Positions 8,026 through 16,574 of a stretch of 33,966 nucleotides of DNA are shown piece by piece. The notes below the pieces were generated by a model. That model had not been told where the DNA came from, ran no database searches, and saw only the letters and a program-made list of their open reading frames with translations. The DNA comes from Gammaproteobacteria bacterium (GTDB taxonomy: Bacteria; Pseudomonadota; Gammaproteobacteria; Xanthomonadales; Marinicellaceae). Made by a program: the position numbers and the translations under genes. Numbering within the stretch: position 1 is the stretch's first letter; every line of letters starts with the position of its first letter. The stretch covers positions 1 to 33,966 of the forward strand of contig JAUIGR010000026.1 in NCBI GenBank assembly GCA_030430025.1. Reading direction: 5' to 3'.

Positions 8026-11000
8026 ATGCGTGCTTTCTATGTTTTGTCTTTATTTGTTATTTGTGGTCATGCTCATAGCATTTGTGAAAATCCAGTTATT
8101 AACTATGACCCTCCCTATTGTCCAATAGGTTATGAACATGTCAAGACAGGCATTTGTGCGTGTGTGGACTATGGTTGTTGCGAGTTCATTTGTGAAGCAG
8201 AATGTGTCGAGATAGATCCTGTGCCTATTTCCTGTGAGGATCCGTTATGTGTAGGGGTGCCCTACTTATTAGATGATAACTGTCCGGTTGGTCAAGAGGT
8301 CATCGGAGAAAGCTGTTCTTGTTCGTTGTTTGATAATCAGTGTAGTAAGTCGTGTGATGCGATCTGTGGTTATCCTGTGCCAGACCCAGTAGATGAGCCG
8401 GTTTTGATTGCTGAGCCAGAGGCTCAGGTCGGTGAGCCTGAAGTGCCGATCGAAGGCCGTTTGGGTAGTTTTGATGTGATCCAAGGTGAGTTTATCTACA
8501 CAATTCCTTTGTTAGGTGGCGCCAAAGGTACTAATGGTATGGAGCCGGGTTTAAGTCTGAGTTATGGCAGTAACGCAGGTCATGATGTATTGGGATTGGG
8601 TTGGCAATTAGCAGGAGGTTTATCTATGATCCATCGTTGTGGTCAGACTCAAGTTTTGGATGGTCAGATCAGAGGGATTGATTTTAGTGAGCAAGATCGT
8701 TTTTGTTTGGATGGTAGACGATTGTTGTTGGTATCAGGTAGTTATGGCGCTGATGGTTCATGGTATCGATTTGAACATGATGACATGACCAAGGTTAAGT
8801 CGTTGGGTTCATTGGGTAGTGGTCCATTGTCATTTGAAGTATGGTATCCGAATGGTACCCGAGTTTATTATGGAGTGAGTGAGAATTCACGGCTTGTTGT
8901 TGAGAAAGAAGGTGTTGAGGTTGTTAGGCTATGGGGTAGAGATCGAGTTGAGGATCATCATGGTAATTGGATGAGTTATCGCTATTTAGAGAATGATTAT
9001 ATTAATGGTGTTTTGACTGACTTAACGTTATCTGGTATCGATTACACAGGGCACGGTGAGACGGATGATCCGTATGCTTCAGTTGAGTTTGACTATGAGC
9101 TCCGTCCCGACCAAAGGGTATTGTATCAATCAGGTGTCAAAATCAGAAAGCTGTGGCGTTTAGAGTCGATCAGGATGCTAGAAGGAGCAGCAGTCATTCA
9201 TAGCTATCATTTGGACTATGATGGGGTGGCTGAAGCTGATAAACGAGCTTCACAACTGATCAGTATTTATCAATGCTATAAAGAAACGTATTGTAGTAAT
9301 AAAACGCGATTTAATTGGAGTAATGCTGATTTTGATGGCAGGACGTACAGTGATGAAGATACTCAAGATTGGATTCATTCGATGGATTTTTATGCGGAAT
9401 GGAATGATTCGGTGGCATCACGGTTAAGCAGAGTGATGGTGGGTGGAGATTTTGATGGTGATGGCGACAGTGATATATACATTAAGTTAGCTAATAAGAA
9501 ATACGATGAAAATTATCAAGTGATCAATCAACATGATTGGATCTATCTGACCGTATTTAACGAAGAGAATCAAAGTTATGAATACAGAAAAATCAAGAGT
9601 ATCGATTTAGATCATCGCCCGATGACTATTCATGATAGTAATCCGTATTCAGGTCGGATGAAGTTTGCAGACTTTGATGGTGATGGTGACAGTGATCTTT
9701 ATTTGCTTCGGGGAGGAGCGGCGGAAGAAGATGCAGATCAGTGGGATGTGTTCAAGAATGAGCAAGACATTATCTTTATGTTTGATATTCCTAAAGATGG
9801 ATTGGATGAGGAAGGTAATCCGATTGAATATGCAGATTATGAGGTTCTGTATGGTGTTAATAGTGGTGTAATCAGTGGTGATGATCAGCAGGCGCTTTAT
9901 GATTATGACCGTTTCTCGTTTGCTGATTTTAATGGTGATGGTTATTTGGATGTCCATATTAATCTGGGTACACCGCTTGATTTCTCACCTGATCTGATTT
10001 GTTACTTTGTGCCTGGTGTTGGCCATATGGAAGAGGGTCAGACAGGACTAGAAGCATTGGAAGCTGGTAATTGTTCATATGGTGAAGTGCAAACTGCTTC
10101 AGGTGATGCGACAGTGTTGATTGAAAAAGGTTATTACGATGCCAGAGTCAATGTGATGGGCAAGGTAATTGATGTGGTGATGCGAGTTGGTATGACCGCA
10201 GGTGGAGTCCTAGCCCCTCCTTTATCGCCAGTGATTTCTATATTCCAGCAACACTATCAAGCAGCGGCAGGGCGTCCAAGGACCAAGCCAACGGTATCAG
10301 GCAGGGGTAATATGACTTTGCTCGGTGATTTCAATGGCGATGGATTAGCAGATATTTATGCGGCCAGGCCAATCGATGTTGATGAACCGAATCGTCTATA
10401 TTTTTCAACGGGTGATTCATTTGAGATGGTTGAGGTAGTCGGTTTAGATGTGGCACCGCATGATCCTCAGTATATGGTGCGTTATCAGACGGGTGATTTC
10501 AATGGTGATGGCTTGACAGATATTATCAGGTTAACAGGCGCTGCTGCTGTTCATGAGACGATTATTTTCCCTGATTACCCGGAAAAGCTTTATTTGTCGA
10601 AAGGCGATGGTAGTTTTGAGCTACATGAAGATGAGACGATGCCGGCGTATTTGAATGCGCATAATGGTTATTTCCCAGGTCAAAACCCTGATGCGGGTTA
10701 TCCGATGAAACGGTGGTGGCATCAGATTAATCGTTATCGGTTTTTAGATTTTGATAATGATGGTTTGGTTGATATGCAAGCGTTACAGTCGTGTGATGTT
10801 GACAGTGAAGCGGAGGTTTTGGCTGGTATTGATAAGATCTATCATGGTACGGGTGTTCGTGGTCAGTACCGATTGGTTGAACAAGGTTATGGTACTGAGT
10901 TAGATCATGATGTGATTGAAGACAGTTTATTAGATCAATCTCGGACTTTTTATGGCGATTTTAATGGCGATGGTTATATTGATTTATATGTCAACCGGAG

Positions 11001-14000
11001 TGATACGAGTTTGGGTCCGGCAGATCAGATTATTTATAACCGCAACAAACCGATAAAGATTGAAAGTATTGTTCATGATCAAGGGTTTGGTGGTGCTGTT
11101 GAAGTGAGTTATAGCATGCTGAAAGACAGCAGTGTTTATGAATCTGCTATGGGAGCATTAGAAGAAGTTGATTTATCAACTGATCGTTATGTGCCAGTGA
11201 TGAGTGCCATGAGTGTTGTCAGTGAAGTACGTGGTGATGTAGCGCCTGATAGCGAACAAGTGTTGCGTTATTTTTATCGTGGTGGTCGATTAGATAAGGA
11301 ACGTGGATTTTTAGGTTTTAGGGAGATATCGGTAGAAAGTTCGAACAGTGCTTTGGATATGGATCTGATGCGTCAAACGAATCAATATCATCAACAATAC
11401 CCATTTACTGGTTTAATTGAATACAGCAAGAGTGAACGTTTAGTCAATGAATATAATACCGAAGAGGAAGTGTTGTTAAGTGAGGTTAATAATCTGTGGG
11501 TTGAATTACCGGATATTGATTTAGGTAATCGTCATGTTGTTGTACTCAAACAGAGTGATGGTGTTAACTACCATGCAGATGACGGTGTGGCATTAAGTCG
11601 TCAGCGTTATGAGACCACTGATTGGTATGTCGATGCAAATCATGAATATTGGTTCACTGGCTCAACCAAACAGCAGATTTATACAGGAGATGGTAGTGAG
11701 TTATTACATCAGAGTATAACGGCATATGATTATAAGAATATCCCCTTATCATGGCAAATTGGTCTGGTTAAGGAAGTAGAACGTTGGATGGACGATGATG
11801 AGATCAAGGATCAGTCAGATCAGGAAGAGACAGGGAAAGATGAGAAGTGGAGCCGAGTTTATATGGAATATGATGCGGATCATCGATTGCATGTGTTAAA
11901 GGGTTATTACAAGACAAAGGATGATAATAACCAAGAGATTGAAGTTAATTATTTGGTTGAGAATCATAATTGGGATACCTATGGTAATTTGACGAGGTAC
12001 AACCGTTATGGGGATGGTATCAGTTACGCAGATCGATTTGAAATTGATATAGATTATGATGCCAACGGACGTTATGGGGCTAAAGTCCGTAATGTCTATG
12101 ATCACGAACGTGAGATTGAATATCGAGATGCCATGTTTGGCGTGCCATTGCAAGTGATTGATGCCTCAGGTCACAAGCGAGCCGTTAAACTAGATAGCAG
12201 GGGTGTTGTTATTAAGAGTTGGGATGAGCAAGGACATTGGTTGACCTTAGATAACGATTGGTGCGAAGGTTCTTGTGCTTATGGTAGTGAGTTTGTGAAA
12301 CGCACACAGGTATCGTCGAGTGCAGATCGGATTGATGAAAGTTATTATGATGGTTGGGGTCGCCTGTTGGGTAGTAAGCGTTTTTCCCCTGACAGTGGTG
12401 AGGTGTATACGCGGATACAGTATGATGCTTTGGGTCGAGTGAAGCGTGTTTGGGGACCTAAAGTGGGTCAGCCTATTGAAGTATCAGATGCGGTTGATGT
12501 TGATAGTCAGGGACGTTATTACGATGATTTGAATCGCATCAGACAGATAGATCGATATGGTAAGAGTAGTGGTCTAAATCATCAGTATAGTCATGGCACT
12601 GAGTGGGATGCTGCATTAGATCAGTTGCTTAGTTTTATTGACATTAAGGAAGGTTTTTTTACTTTGAAGAAGCGTGTTTATCACAATGCTTTAGGTCAAG
12701 TTGTTAAGGTGATTGACTATAACGGGATAGATGAAATTGTCCTGCGCTATGAGTATGATGTTTTAGGCAACATGACCAAGTTATGGCCGGAAGGCTACGC
12801 AGAGGATTATATAAGGACTTGGGTTTATGATGGTTTGAGTCGCAAGGTCTCACAAAGTGATTCGAGTATGGGGACCTGGTCGTATGAGTACGACGGAGTA
12901 GGTCAGGTCATCAGTCAAATCGATGGTAAGGGTCAAGAGCGCACCATTGGTTATGATCGACTAGGTCGGATTGATTACCAAAGTGATGCAGATGGTTATA
13001 CTGATTTTCATTATGATACTAAGTATCCAGGTTCATTGGATTGGGTGAGTAAGGATTATAGTGTATACAGTGAGATTAAAACCTATAAACAGGAGTATAA
13101 CTATGATGTTTGGAATCGTCTAATGAGTAAGGTCACTACTTTGGATGGTGTGCCTTATGTGATGGGTTTTGGTTATGATGAGCATGGTCGTCAAGATTTC
13201 ATGGGTTATCCTGATGGAGATATGTTCAATAATAAATTTGCCATTGAGTATGTTTATGGTGATTTAGGTCAGATAAGGGAGGTTAAACGCCGTGTTAATA
13301 ATGGCGATAAGGAGGTTAGTTATTGGCAATTAGATGAGTTAGATGAGTACCATCGGATCACCAAAGAACGCTTAGGCGATATCAATGAGGGGGATTATGT
13401 ATACCGTCATTATGATTATCATGATGGTGTGAAGGGTAATCGTGTCTCTCGCATAGAGAGTTGGATGGGCGCACAACAGACGATCATTCAATCGATGAAC
13501 TTTGATTATGATATGTGGGGTAGGGTGCTTGAGTATCGAGATGATGAGATCATGGGCGTATCTGAAAGTTATGAATATGATGAATTGGATCGATTGAAGG
13601 CAGTTTACAGTTCGAACCCATTGAATAATGCCAGTTATGCTTATGATGACATGGGTAATATGACATTGAAGGATCATGTGGGTGGTCCTGGAGTGTTGGG
13701 CTATGATCCGGATCGTCCTTATTTGTTGACTGACACGGTTAACACTTCATTGCAGTTTAGTTACGATGCCAATGGTAATATGCTGACCAAAAGTATTCCT
13801 GACAGTGTCGAGCCGTTACGGGAGATTAGTTGGACGGTTGATAACAGGCCGCGGATGATTACCAATCGTCAGTTAGAGAAGACTGATCGGATGTATTTTG
13901 TCTATGATCCGTTTGGAGCGTTGATCTATAAGCGTTATGAAGACAGTGAGGGGAATGTTAAGACGCATGTGATGTTAGATTCCTATCAATTGATTGAGAG

Positions 14001-15162
14001 TAATGAAGTCGAATGGCAGCAGGTGTATCAGATTCCGGGTGGTGTTCAATTGACTGTTAGCAGTGATGCAACAGAGCGATTGGAGGTCTTATTGAAGGAT
14101 CACTTGGGTTCTGTTGTTGGTATACAGGGTTTTGATGGCCAGATGGATTATTCTGGGTTTAATTATGGTGCTTATGGTGAGTTAAGGCAGTCAGGATGGG
14201 GCTGGCAGGTTGATTGGTTTGGTAACAGTGATCAGACTAGTTATGGCTATACGGGTCATTTATCGGTTTATGGTGATCAGGAACAGTTGGTATCGATGGG
14301 GGCGAGGATGTATGATCCAGATATTGGCAGGTTCATTAGTTCAGACAGTATCACTTATGGGGCGTTCAGTAGTCAGGCACTGAACCAGTATGGCTACGTT
14401 CATGGTAACCCATTAACCATGATTGATCCTACTGGCCAATGTCCATTTGAATGGTGTGGAGCACTTGGTTTCTTGAAAGACTTAGCTGTTACCCAGGGTG
14501 TTGGGCAAGGAACTCAGGTCGCTGGTAATGGTATTTTTAGGCTTGCACTTAATGCTGGGATGAATGCCGGTTTGGGGATGTTAAATACTAACTTGCATAC
14601 AATTAATGTTTCTCCTGCTAATATTTTCAGTATCTCCACAAATTCTCAGGCTCATAATCAAAAAGATCAGTCTGTAACTGGTGGAGCAGAGCGAGGACCT
14701 GACAGATCTTTTGTCGTTGAAATTGATCCTAAAACTGCAAGCAAATTTCAACAGAGTGAACCGACTGATTCTGTAGCTCATGATACTATTAATTCTGATC
14801 CGAATGACTCTATAGATCGAACAGATGACGATTCAGTGGCTAAAAAAAATAAAGAAAATTTAGAATCGTTGGCCCCTGAAAAAATTAGAAAAATAGGAAA
14901 TGAATTTTCAAAAGAAGTACAAAGAATGTACGAGTCGCCTGAAAGGGAGTACCCTGGTATTTCTTACGAAGAATGGATGAAAAGACGTTCTTATGAACCG
15001 CAACCTGAGCAGACTGTAGAAAGTGTTCTCAAAGAGTTCAAAATTAAATTAATGCTAGGAGATTTTGAAAAAGAGATGTTGAGACTCCAAATGGTTCCTG
15101 CCGATAATACTAATGTAGCTAAACCGCCATTGCCGATTATTTTTGGGATTTTTTATTATTAG
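8026..15162 (+). CDS. Giant secreted SpvB / FG-GAP / RHS-repeat protein, polymorphic-toxin-like
   Basis: 2378 residues from the ATG at 8026, which gives a signal peptide (MRAFYVLSLFVICGHAHS); a TTG at 8008 would extend it without improving it. Two tandem 8-Cys units follow (Cys 20-60 and 70-114), then a Pro/Glu linker. An SpvB-like N-domain starts near 145 (GRLGSFDVIQGEF, PGLSLSYGSN, LGLGWQLAGG). Seven FG-GAP/VCBS Ca-binding-type repeats (DFDGDGDSD, DFNGDGYID and similar) span about 475-985. A long run of YD/RHS repeats then leads to the RHS core end (MYDPDIGRFISSDS, NQYGYVHGNPLTMIDPTG, with DPTG at 2134-2137). The last 241 residues are unlike the rest, rich in Asn, Lys and Glu, and match no toxin domain I know. 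No PAAR or T6SS signal is present, so Sec export is likely. The stop codon abuts element A3. Function as toxin, adhesin or wall-associated protein is unproven. Confidence 0.93.
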   Translation: MRAFYVLSLFVICGHAHSICENPVINYDPPYCPIGYEHVKTGICACVDYGCCEFICEAECVEIDPVPISCEDPLCVGVPYLLDDNCPVGQEVIGESCSCSLFDNQCSKSCDAICGYPVPDPVDEPVLIAEPEAQVGEPEVPIEGRLGSFDVIQGEFIYTIPLLGGAKGTNGMEPGLSLSYGSNAGHDVLGLGWQLAGGLSMIHRCGQTQVLDGQIRGIDFSEQDRFCLDGRRLLLVSGSYGADGSWYRFEHDDMTKVKSLGSLGSGPLSFEVWYPNGTRVYYGVSENSRLVVEKEGVEVVRLWGRDRVEDHHGNWMSYRYLENDYINGVLTDLTLSGIDYTGHGETDDPYASVEFDYELRPDQRVLYQSGVKIRKLWRLESIRMLEGAAVIHSYHLDYDGVAEADKRASQLISIYQCYKETYCSNKTRFNWSNADFDGRTYSDEDTQDWIHSMDFYAEWNDSVASRLSRVMVGGDFDGDGDSDIYIKLANKKYDENYQVINQHDWIYLTVFNEENQSYEYRKIKSIDLDHRPMTIHDSNPYSGRMKFADFDGDGDSDLYLLRGGAAEEDADQWDVFKNEQDIIFMFDIPKDGLDEEGNPIEYADYEVLYGVNSGVISGDDQQALYDYDRFSFADFNGDGYLDVHINLGTPLDFSPDLICYFVPGVGHMEEGQTGLEALEAGNCSYGEVQTASGDATVLIEKGYYDARVNVMGKVIDVVMRVGMTAGGVLAPPLSPVISIFQQHYQAAAGRPRTKPTVSGRGNMTLLGDFNGDGLADIYAARPIDVDEPNRLYFSTGDSFEMVEVVGLDVAPHDPQYMVRYQTGDFNGDGLTDIIRLTGAAAVHETIIFPDYPEKLYLSKGDGSFELHEDETMPAYLNAHNGYFPGQNPDAGYPMKRWWHQINRYRFLDFDNDGLVDMQALQSCDVDSEAEVLAGIDKIYHGTGVRGQYRLVEQGYGTELDHDVIEDSLLDQSRTFYGDFNGDGYIDLYVNRSDTSLGPADQIIYNRNKPIKIESIVHDQGFGGAVEVSYSMLKDSSVYESAMGALEEVDLSTDRYVPVMSAMSVVSEVRGDVAPDSEQVLRYFYRGGRLDKERGFLGFREISVESSNSALDMDLMRQTNQYHQQYPFTGLIEYSKSERLVNEYNTEEEVLLSEVNNLWVELPDIDLGNRHVVVLKQSDGVNYHADDGVALSRQRYETTDWYVDANHEYWFTGSTKQQIYTGDGSELLHQSITAYDYKNIPLSWQIGLVKEVERWMDDDEIKDQSDQEETGKDEKWSRVYMEYDADHRLHVLKGYYKTKDDNNQEIEVNYLVENHNWDTYGNLTRYNRYGDGISYADRFEIDIDYDANGRYGAKVRNVYDHEREIEYRDAMFGVPLQVIDASGHKRAVKLDSRGVVIKSWDEQGHWLTLDNDWCEGSCAYGSEFVKRTQVSSSADRIDESYYDGWGRLLGSKRFSPDSGEVYTRIQYDALGRVKRVWGPKVGQPIEVSDAVDVDSQGRYYDDLNRIRQIDRYGKSSGLNHQYSHGTEWDAALDQLLSFIDIKEGFFTLKKRVYHNALGQVVKVIDYNGIDEIVLRYEYDVLGNMTKLWPEGYAEDYIRTWVYDGLSRKVSQSDSSMGTWSYEYDGVGQVISQIDGKGQERTIGYDRLGRIDYQSDADGYTDFHYDTKYPGSLDWVSKDYSVYSEIKTYKQEYNYDVWNRLMSKVTTLDGVPYVMGFGYDEHGRQDFMGYPDGDMFNNKFAIEYVYGDLGQIREVKRRVNNGDKEVSYWQLDELDEYHRITKERLGDINEGDYVYRHYDYHDGVKGNRVSRIESWMGAQQTIIQSMNFDYDMWGRVLEYRDDEIMGVSESYEYDELDRLKAVYSSNPLNNASYAYDDMGNMTLKDHVGGPGVLGYDPDRPYLLTDTVNTSLQFSYDANGNMLTKSIPDSVEPLREISWTVDNRPRMITNRQLEKTDRMYFVYDPFGALIYKRYEDSEGNVKTHVMLDSYQLIESNEVEWQQVYQIPGGVQLTVSSDATERLEVLLKDHLGSVVGIQGFDGQMDYSGFNYGAYGELRQSGWGWQVDWFGNSDQTSYGYTGHLSVYGDQEQLVSMGARMYDPDIGRFISSDSITYGAFSSQALNQYGYVHGNPLTMIDPTGQCPFEWCGALGFLKDLAVTQGVGQGTQVAGNGIFRLALNAGMNAGLGMLNTNLHTINVSPANIFSISTNSQAHNQKDQSVTGGAERGPDRSFVVEIDPKTASKFQQSEPTDSVAHDTINSDPNDSIDRTDDDSVAKKNKENLESLAPEKIRKIGNEFSKEVQRMYESPEREYPGISYEEWMKRRSYEPQPEQTVESVLKEFKIKLMLGDFEKEMLRLQMVPADNTNVAKPPLPIIFGIFYY

Positions 15163-15311
15163 AGACCATTGCCTAAACCGTGATTCAAGATAAAAAGTCT
15201 AAAATCTTAAATTTCTGCGTCAGCAAACTTGGCCTATTACATGCATTTGCTTCCTTGAACTTTAAGATTTTATCTCTTTTTCTCAATGATTCAGAATGAT
15301 GCAAAGATCTT
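15162..15311 (+). mobile_element. Family A element, copy A3 (150 bp)
   Basis: Begins GAGACCATTGCCTAAACCGTG and ends GATGCAAAGATCTT, a degenerate form of the GGTCTC end. The interior contains AAAATCTTAAATTT and, further on, TTTAAGATTTTATC, which can pair. The first G of the element is the last base of the TAG stop codon of the RHS gene. It is in the same orientation as A2 at the other end of that gene. No clean flanking repeat is visible (TATTA versus TAAAA). Confidence 0.8.
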
Positions 15312-15341
15312 TAAAATTCAAATAGACAAACCGCTGTTAAG

Positions 15342-15388
15342 TAGTCGAACTTGGAAAGTGCCAGTATGGACTTTTTCAGGGTTAACAG
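15342..15388 (-). mobile_element. Family B short form, copy B2 (47 bp, degenerate, reversed)
   Basis: Read on the minus strand it gives an altered left end, CCTGAAAAAGTCCATACTGG and then GTTCGACTA, the same plan as the 47-bp copy B4. The inverted-repeat arms carry several mismatches, so this is an old copy. Confidence 0.6.
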
Positions 15389-15490
15389 CCCCTAGTTTGG
15401 TGGCTGAGAATCATGGTGAATTGTTAGTTTGAACTATCTCATCCGAGCTTTGGTATTAAGGGAGAAGTAAGGTTAAGTCAAATGAAATAA

Positions 15491-15694
15491 ATAAAATTAA
15501 GGGCAGAGCTGTTCCAACCAGAGAATGATTACAATAAAAGTAAAACTACTGAAACTTATAGAAATAGATGGAGTGGCTTGAATGATAAATTAGGTAGATT
15601 ATCCATTAATAAAAACAACATCTACTTTCATTTCAAAGAACGTTTGAATAATATCAAGCCATTTGAGAAAGTGACTGGCGGATCCCCCGGTTAA
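15491..15694 (+). pseudogene. Broken ORF downstream of the RHS gene
   Basis: A 67-codon open stretch with no start codon, preceded in frame by ATG AAA TAA. It reads IKLRAELFQPENDYNKSKTT... and ends ..ERLNNIKPFEKVTGGSPG. The composition (Asn, Lys, Glu, Tyr) is protein-like and resembles the RHS tail more than random intergenic DNA. It could be the remains of a displaced RHS tip or of an immunity gene, both of which usually lie here in RHS loci, but I recognise no family. It may also be a chance open frame. Confidence 0.3.
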
Positions 15695-15704
15695 GCCCGA
15701 GGAT
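15682..15704. repeat. Single GC-rich REP-like palindrome
   Basis: ATCCCCCGG and CCCGAGGAT pair at 7 of 9 positions around a short loop. The pattern resembles the GGATCCCCGG..CCGGGGATGACG palindromes scattered in many proteobacterial genomes. It stands out as GC-rich in an AT-rich spacer and overlaps the stop of the broken ORF. Confidence 0.4.
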
Positions 15705-15725
15705 GACGGTAATGAGATTGTTCAG

Positions 15726-16490
15726 TCAACTAGATTTGAACGTTTGTTCAATGACACCAAACCCATGCATACAATCCGATAAATAGCCTGAACCAAACAA
15801 GTTGTAATGGTTCAGTTGATGGTAGAGGTTGTAGATGATTTTTTTCAACGGGTAGGCTTTGGACAATGACTGCACCGATTCATAACTGCGGTAGAATGCT
15901 TTTGGAAAGCCACCAAACAGTTCAGTCATGGCGATATCAGCCTCGGCATCACCGTTATATACCGCTGGATCAATCAGCCAGACATTATTTTGATCAAACA
16001 ACACATTACCGGACCATAAGTCACCATGCAATAGGCTGGGTCGCTTGCAGTGTTGGTTGAGAAATTTTATCAATGGTATTTTTATCTCATCCAGGCTGTT
16101 TCTGAAGCTTGCTTGGAGGTTGTTGTCACCGATCAGACTGACTTGAAAGCCTAAGCGATTGTGGTAAAAGAACTGTCCCCAGTTATCGAAAGTTTCATTG
16201 GGTTGTGGATTAGCACCAATGTAGTTGTTTTGCGATCCACCAAATTGGGATTTTATTTGCTGATGTAATTTGGCTAAAGCTTGACCAAAATTCATCCATT
16301 GTTGATGTGAACCTAGCGATTGATTGATCCGCTCAAGGACCAGGGTTTGTTCATCGGCCTTTAATATCGTTGGGATTTTAATTGCAATGTTGCCATGCTC
16401 AAAGGCTTGCTTGAGTTTGTTCAAACCTTCTGCTTCTCTGATTAATGAGTCAGGGAAGCGAGTGTTATTTTTTTTATAGTAATATTCCAT
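15726..16490 (-). CDS. Fructosamine kinase family protein, N-terminally short
   Basis: A 254-residue relative of the fructosamine/ketosamine-3-kinases (YniA family; cytoplasmic), which phosphorylate sugar-amine adducts on proteins and start their removal. The kinase core is intact: RPSLLHGDLWSGNVLF (catalytic HGD) and WLIDPAVYNGDAEADIAMTE (metal-binding D in the IDPA motif), followed by FGGFPKAFYRSY. Typical members are about 285-290 residues. Here the ATG at 16490 starts at what would be the first lysine-containing strand (EYYYKKNN), so some 30 residues with the Gly-rich nucleotide loop are absent. An in-frame TAG lies 6-8 bases upstream, and no other frame restores the missing part. It is divergent from the peptidase gene with 84 bases between. 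It may be a decayed or reduced enzyme. Confidence 0.85.
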   Translation of the reverse strand: MEYYYKKNNTRFPDSLIREAEGLNKLKQAFEHGNIAIKIPTILKADEQTLVLERINQSLGSHQQWMNFGQALAKLHQQIKSQFGGSQNNYIGANPQPNETFDNWGQFFYHNRLGFQVSLIGDNNLQASFRNSLDEIKIPLIKFLNQHCKRPSLLHGDLWSGNVLFDQNNVWLIDPAVYNGDAEADIAMTELFGGFPKAFYRSYESVQSLSKAYPLKKIIYNLYHQLNHYNLFGSGYLSDCMHGFGVIEQTFKSS

Positions 16491-16574
16491 TTTTTAGCTA
16501 TCTAGATCTTTCTCTACATGAAATATGTTTGTTGTTTTGGTATAACTGCGGATCATTGAAATTATTTTAAGAAC

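Noticed and set aside
7940-8128. 62-codon plus-strand ORF across element A2 and the RHS start
   Set aside because: It overlaps the signal-peptide region of the RHS gene in another frame and begins inside the mobile element.
9649-9957. Antisense ORFs rich in Ile and Thr within the RHS gene
   Set aside because: They are shadows of the FG-GAP GAT/GGT-rich codons.
7922-15311. A2-RHS-A3 as a composite transposon
   Set aside because: The outer flanks (TTTTA and TAAAA) are not a matching 5-base duplication and no transposase is present.
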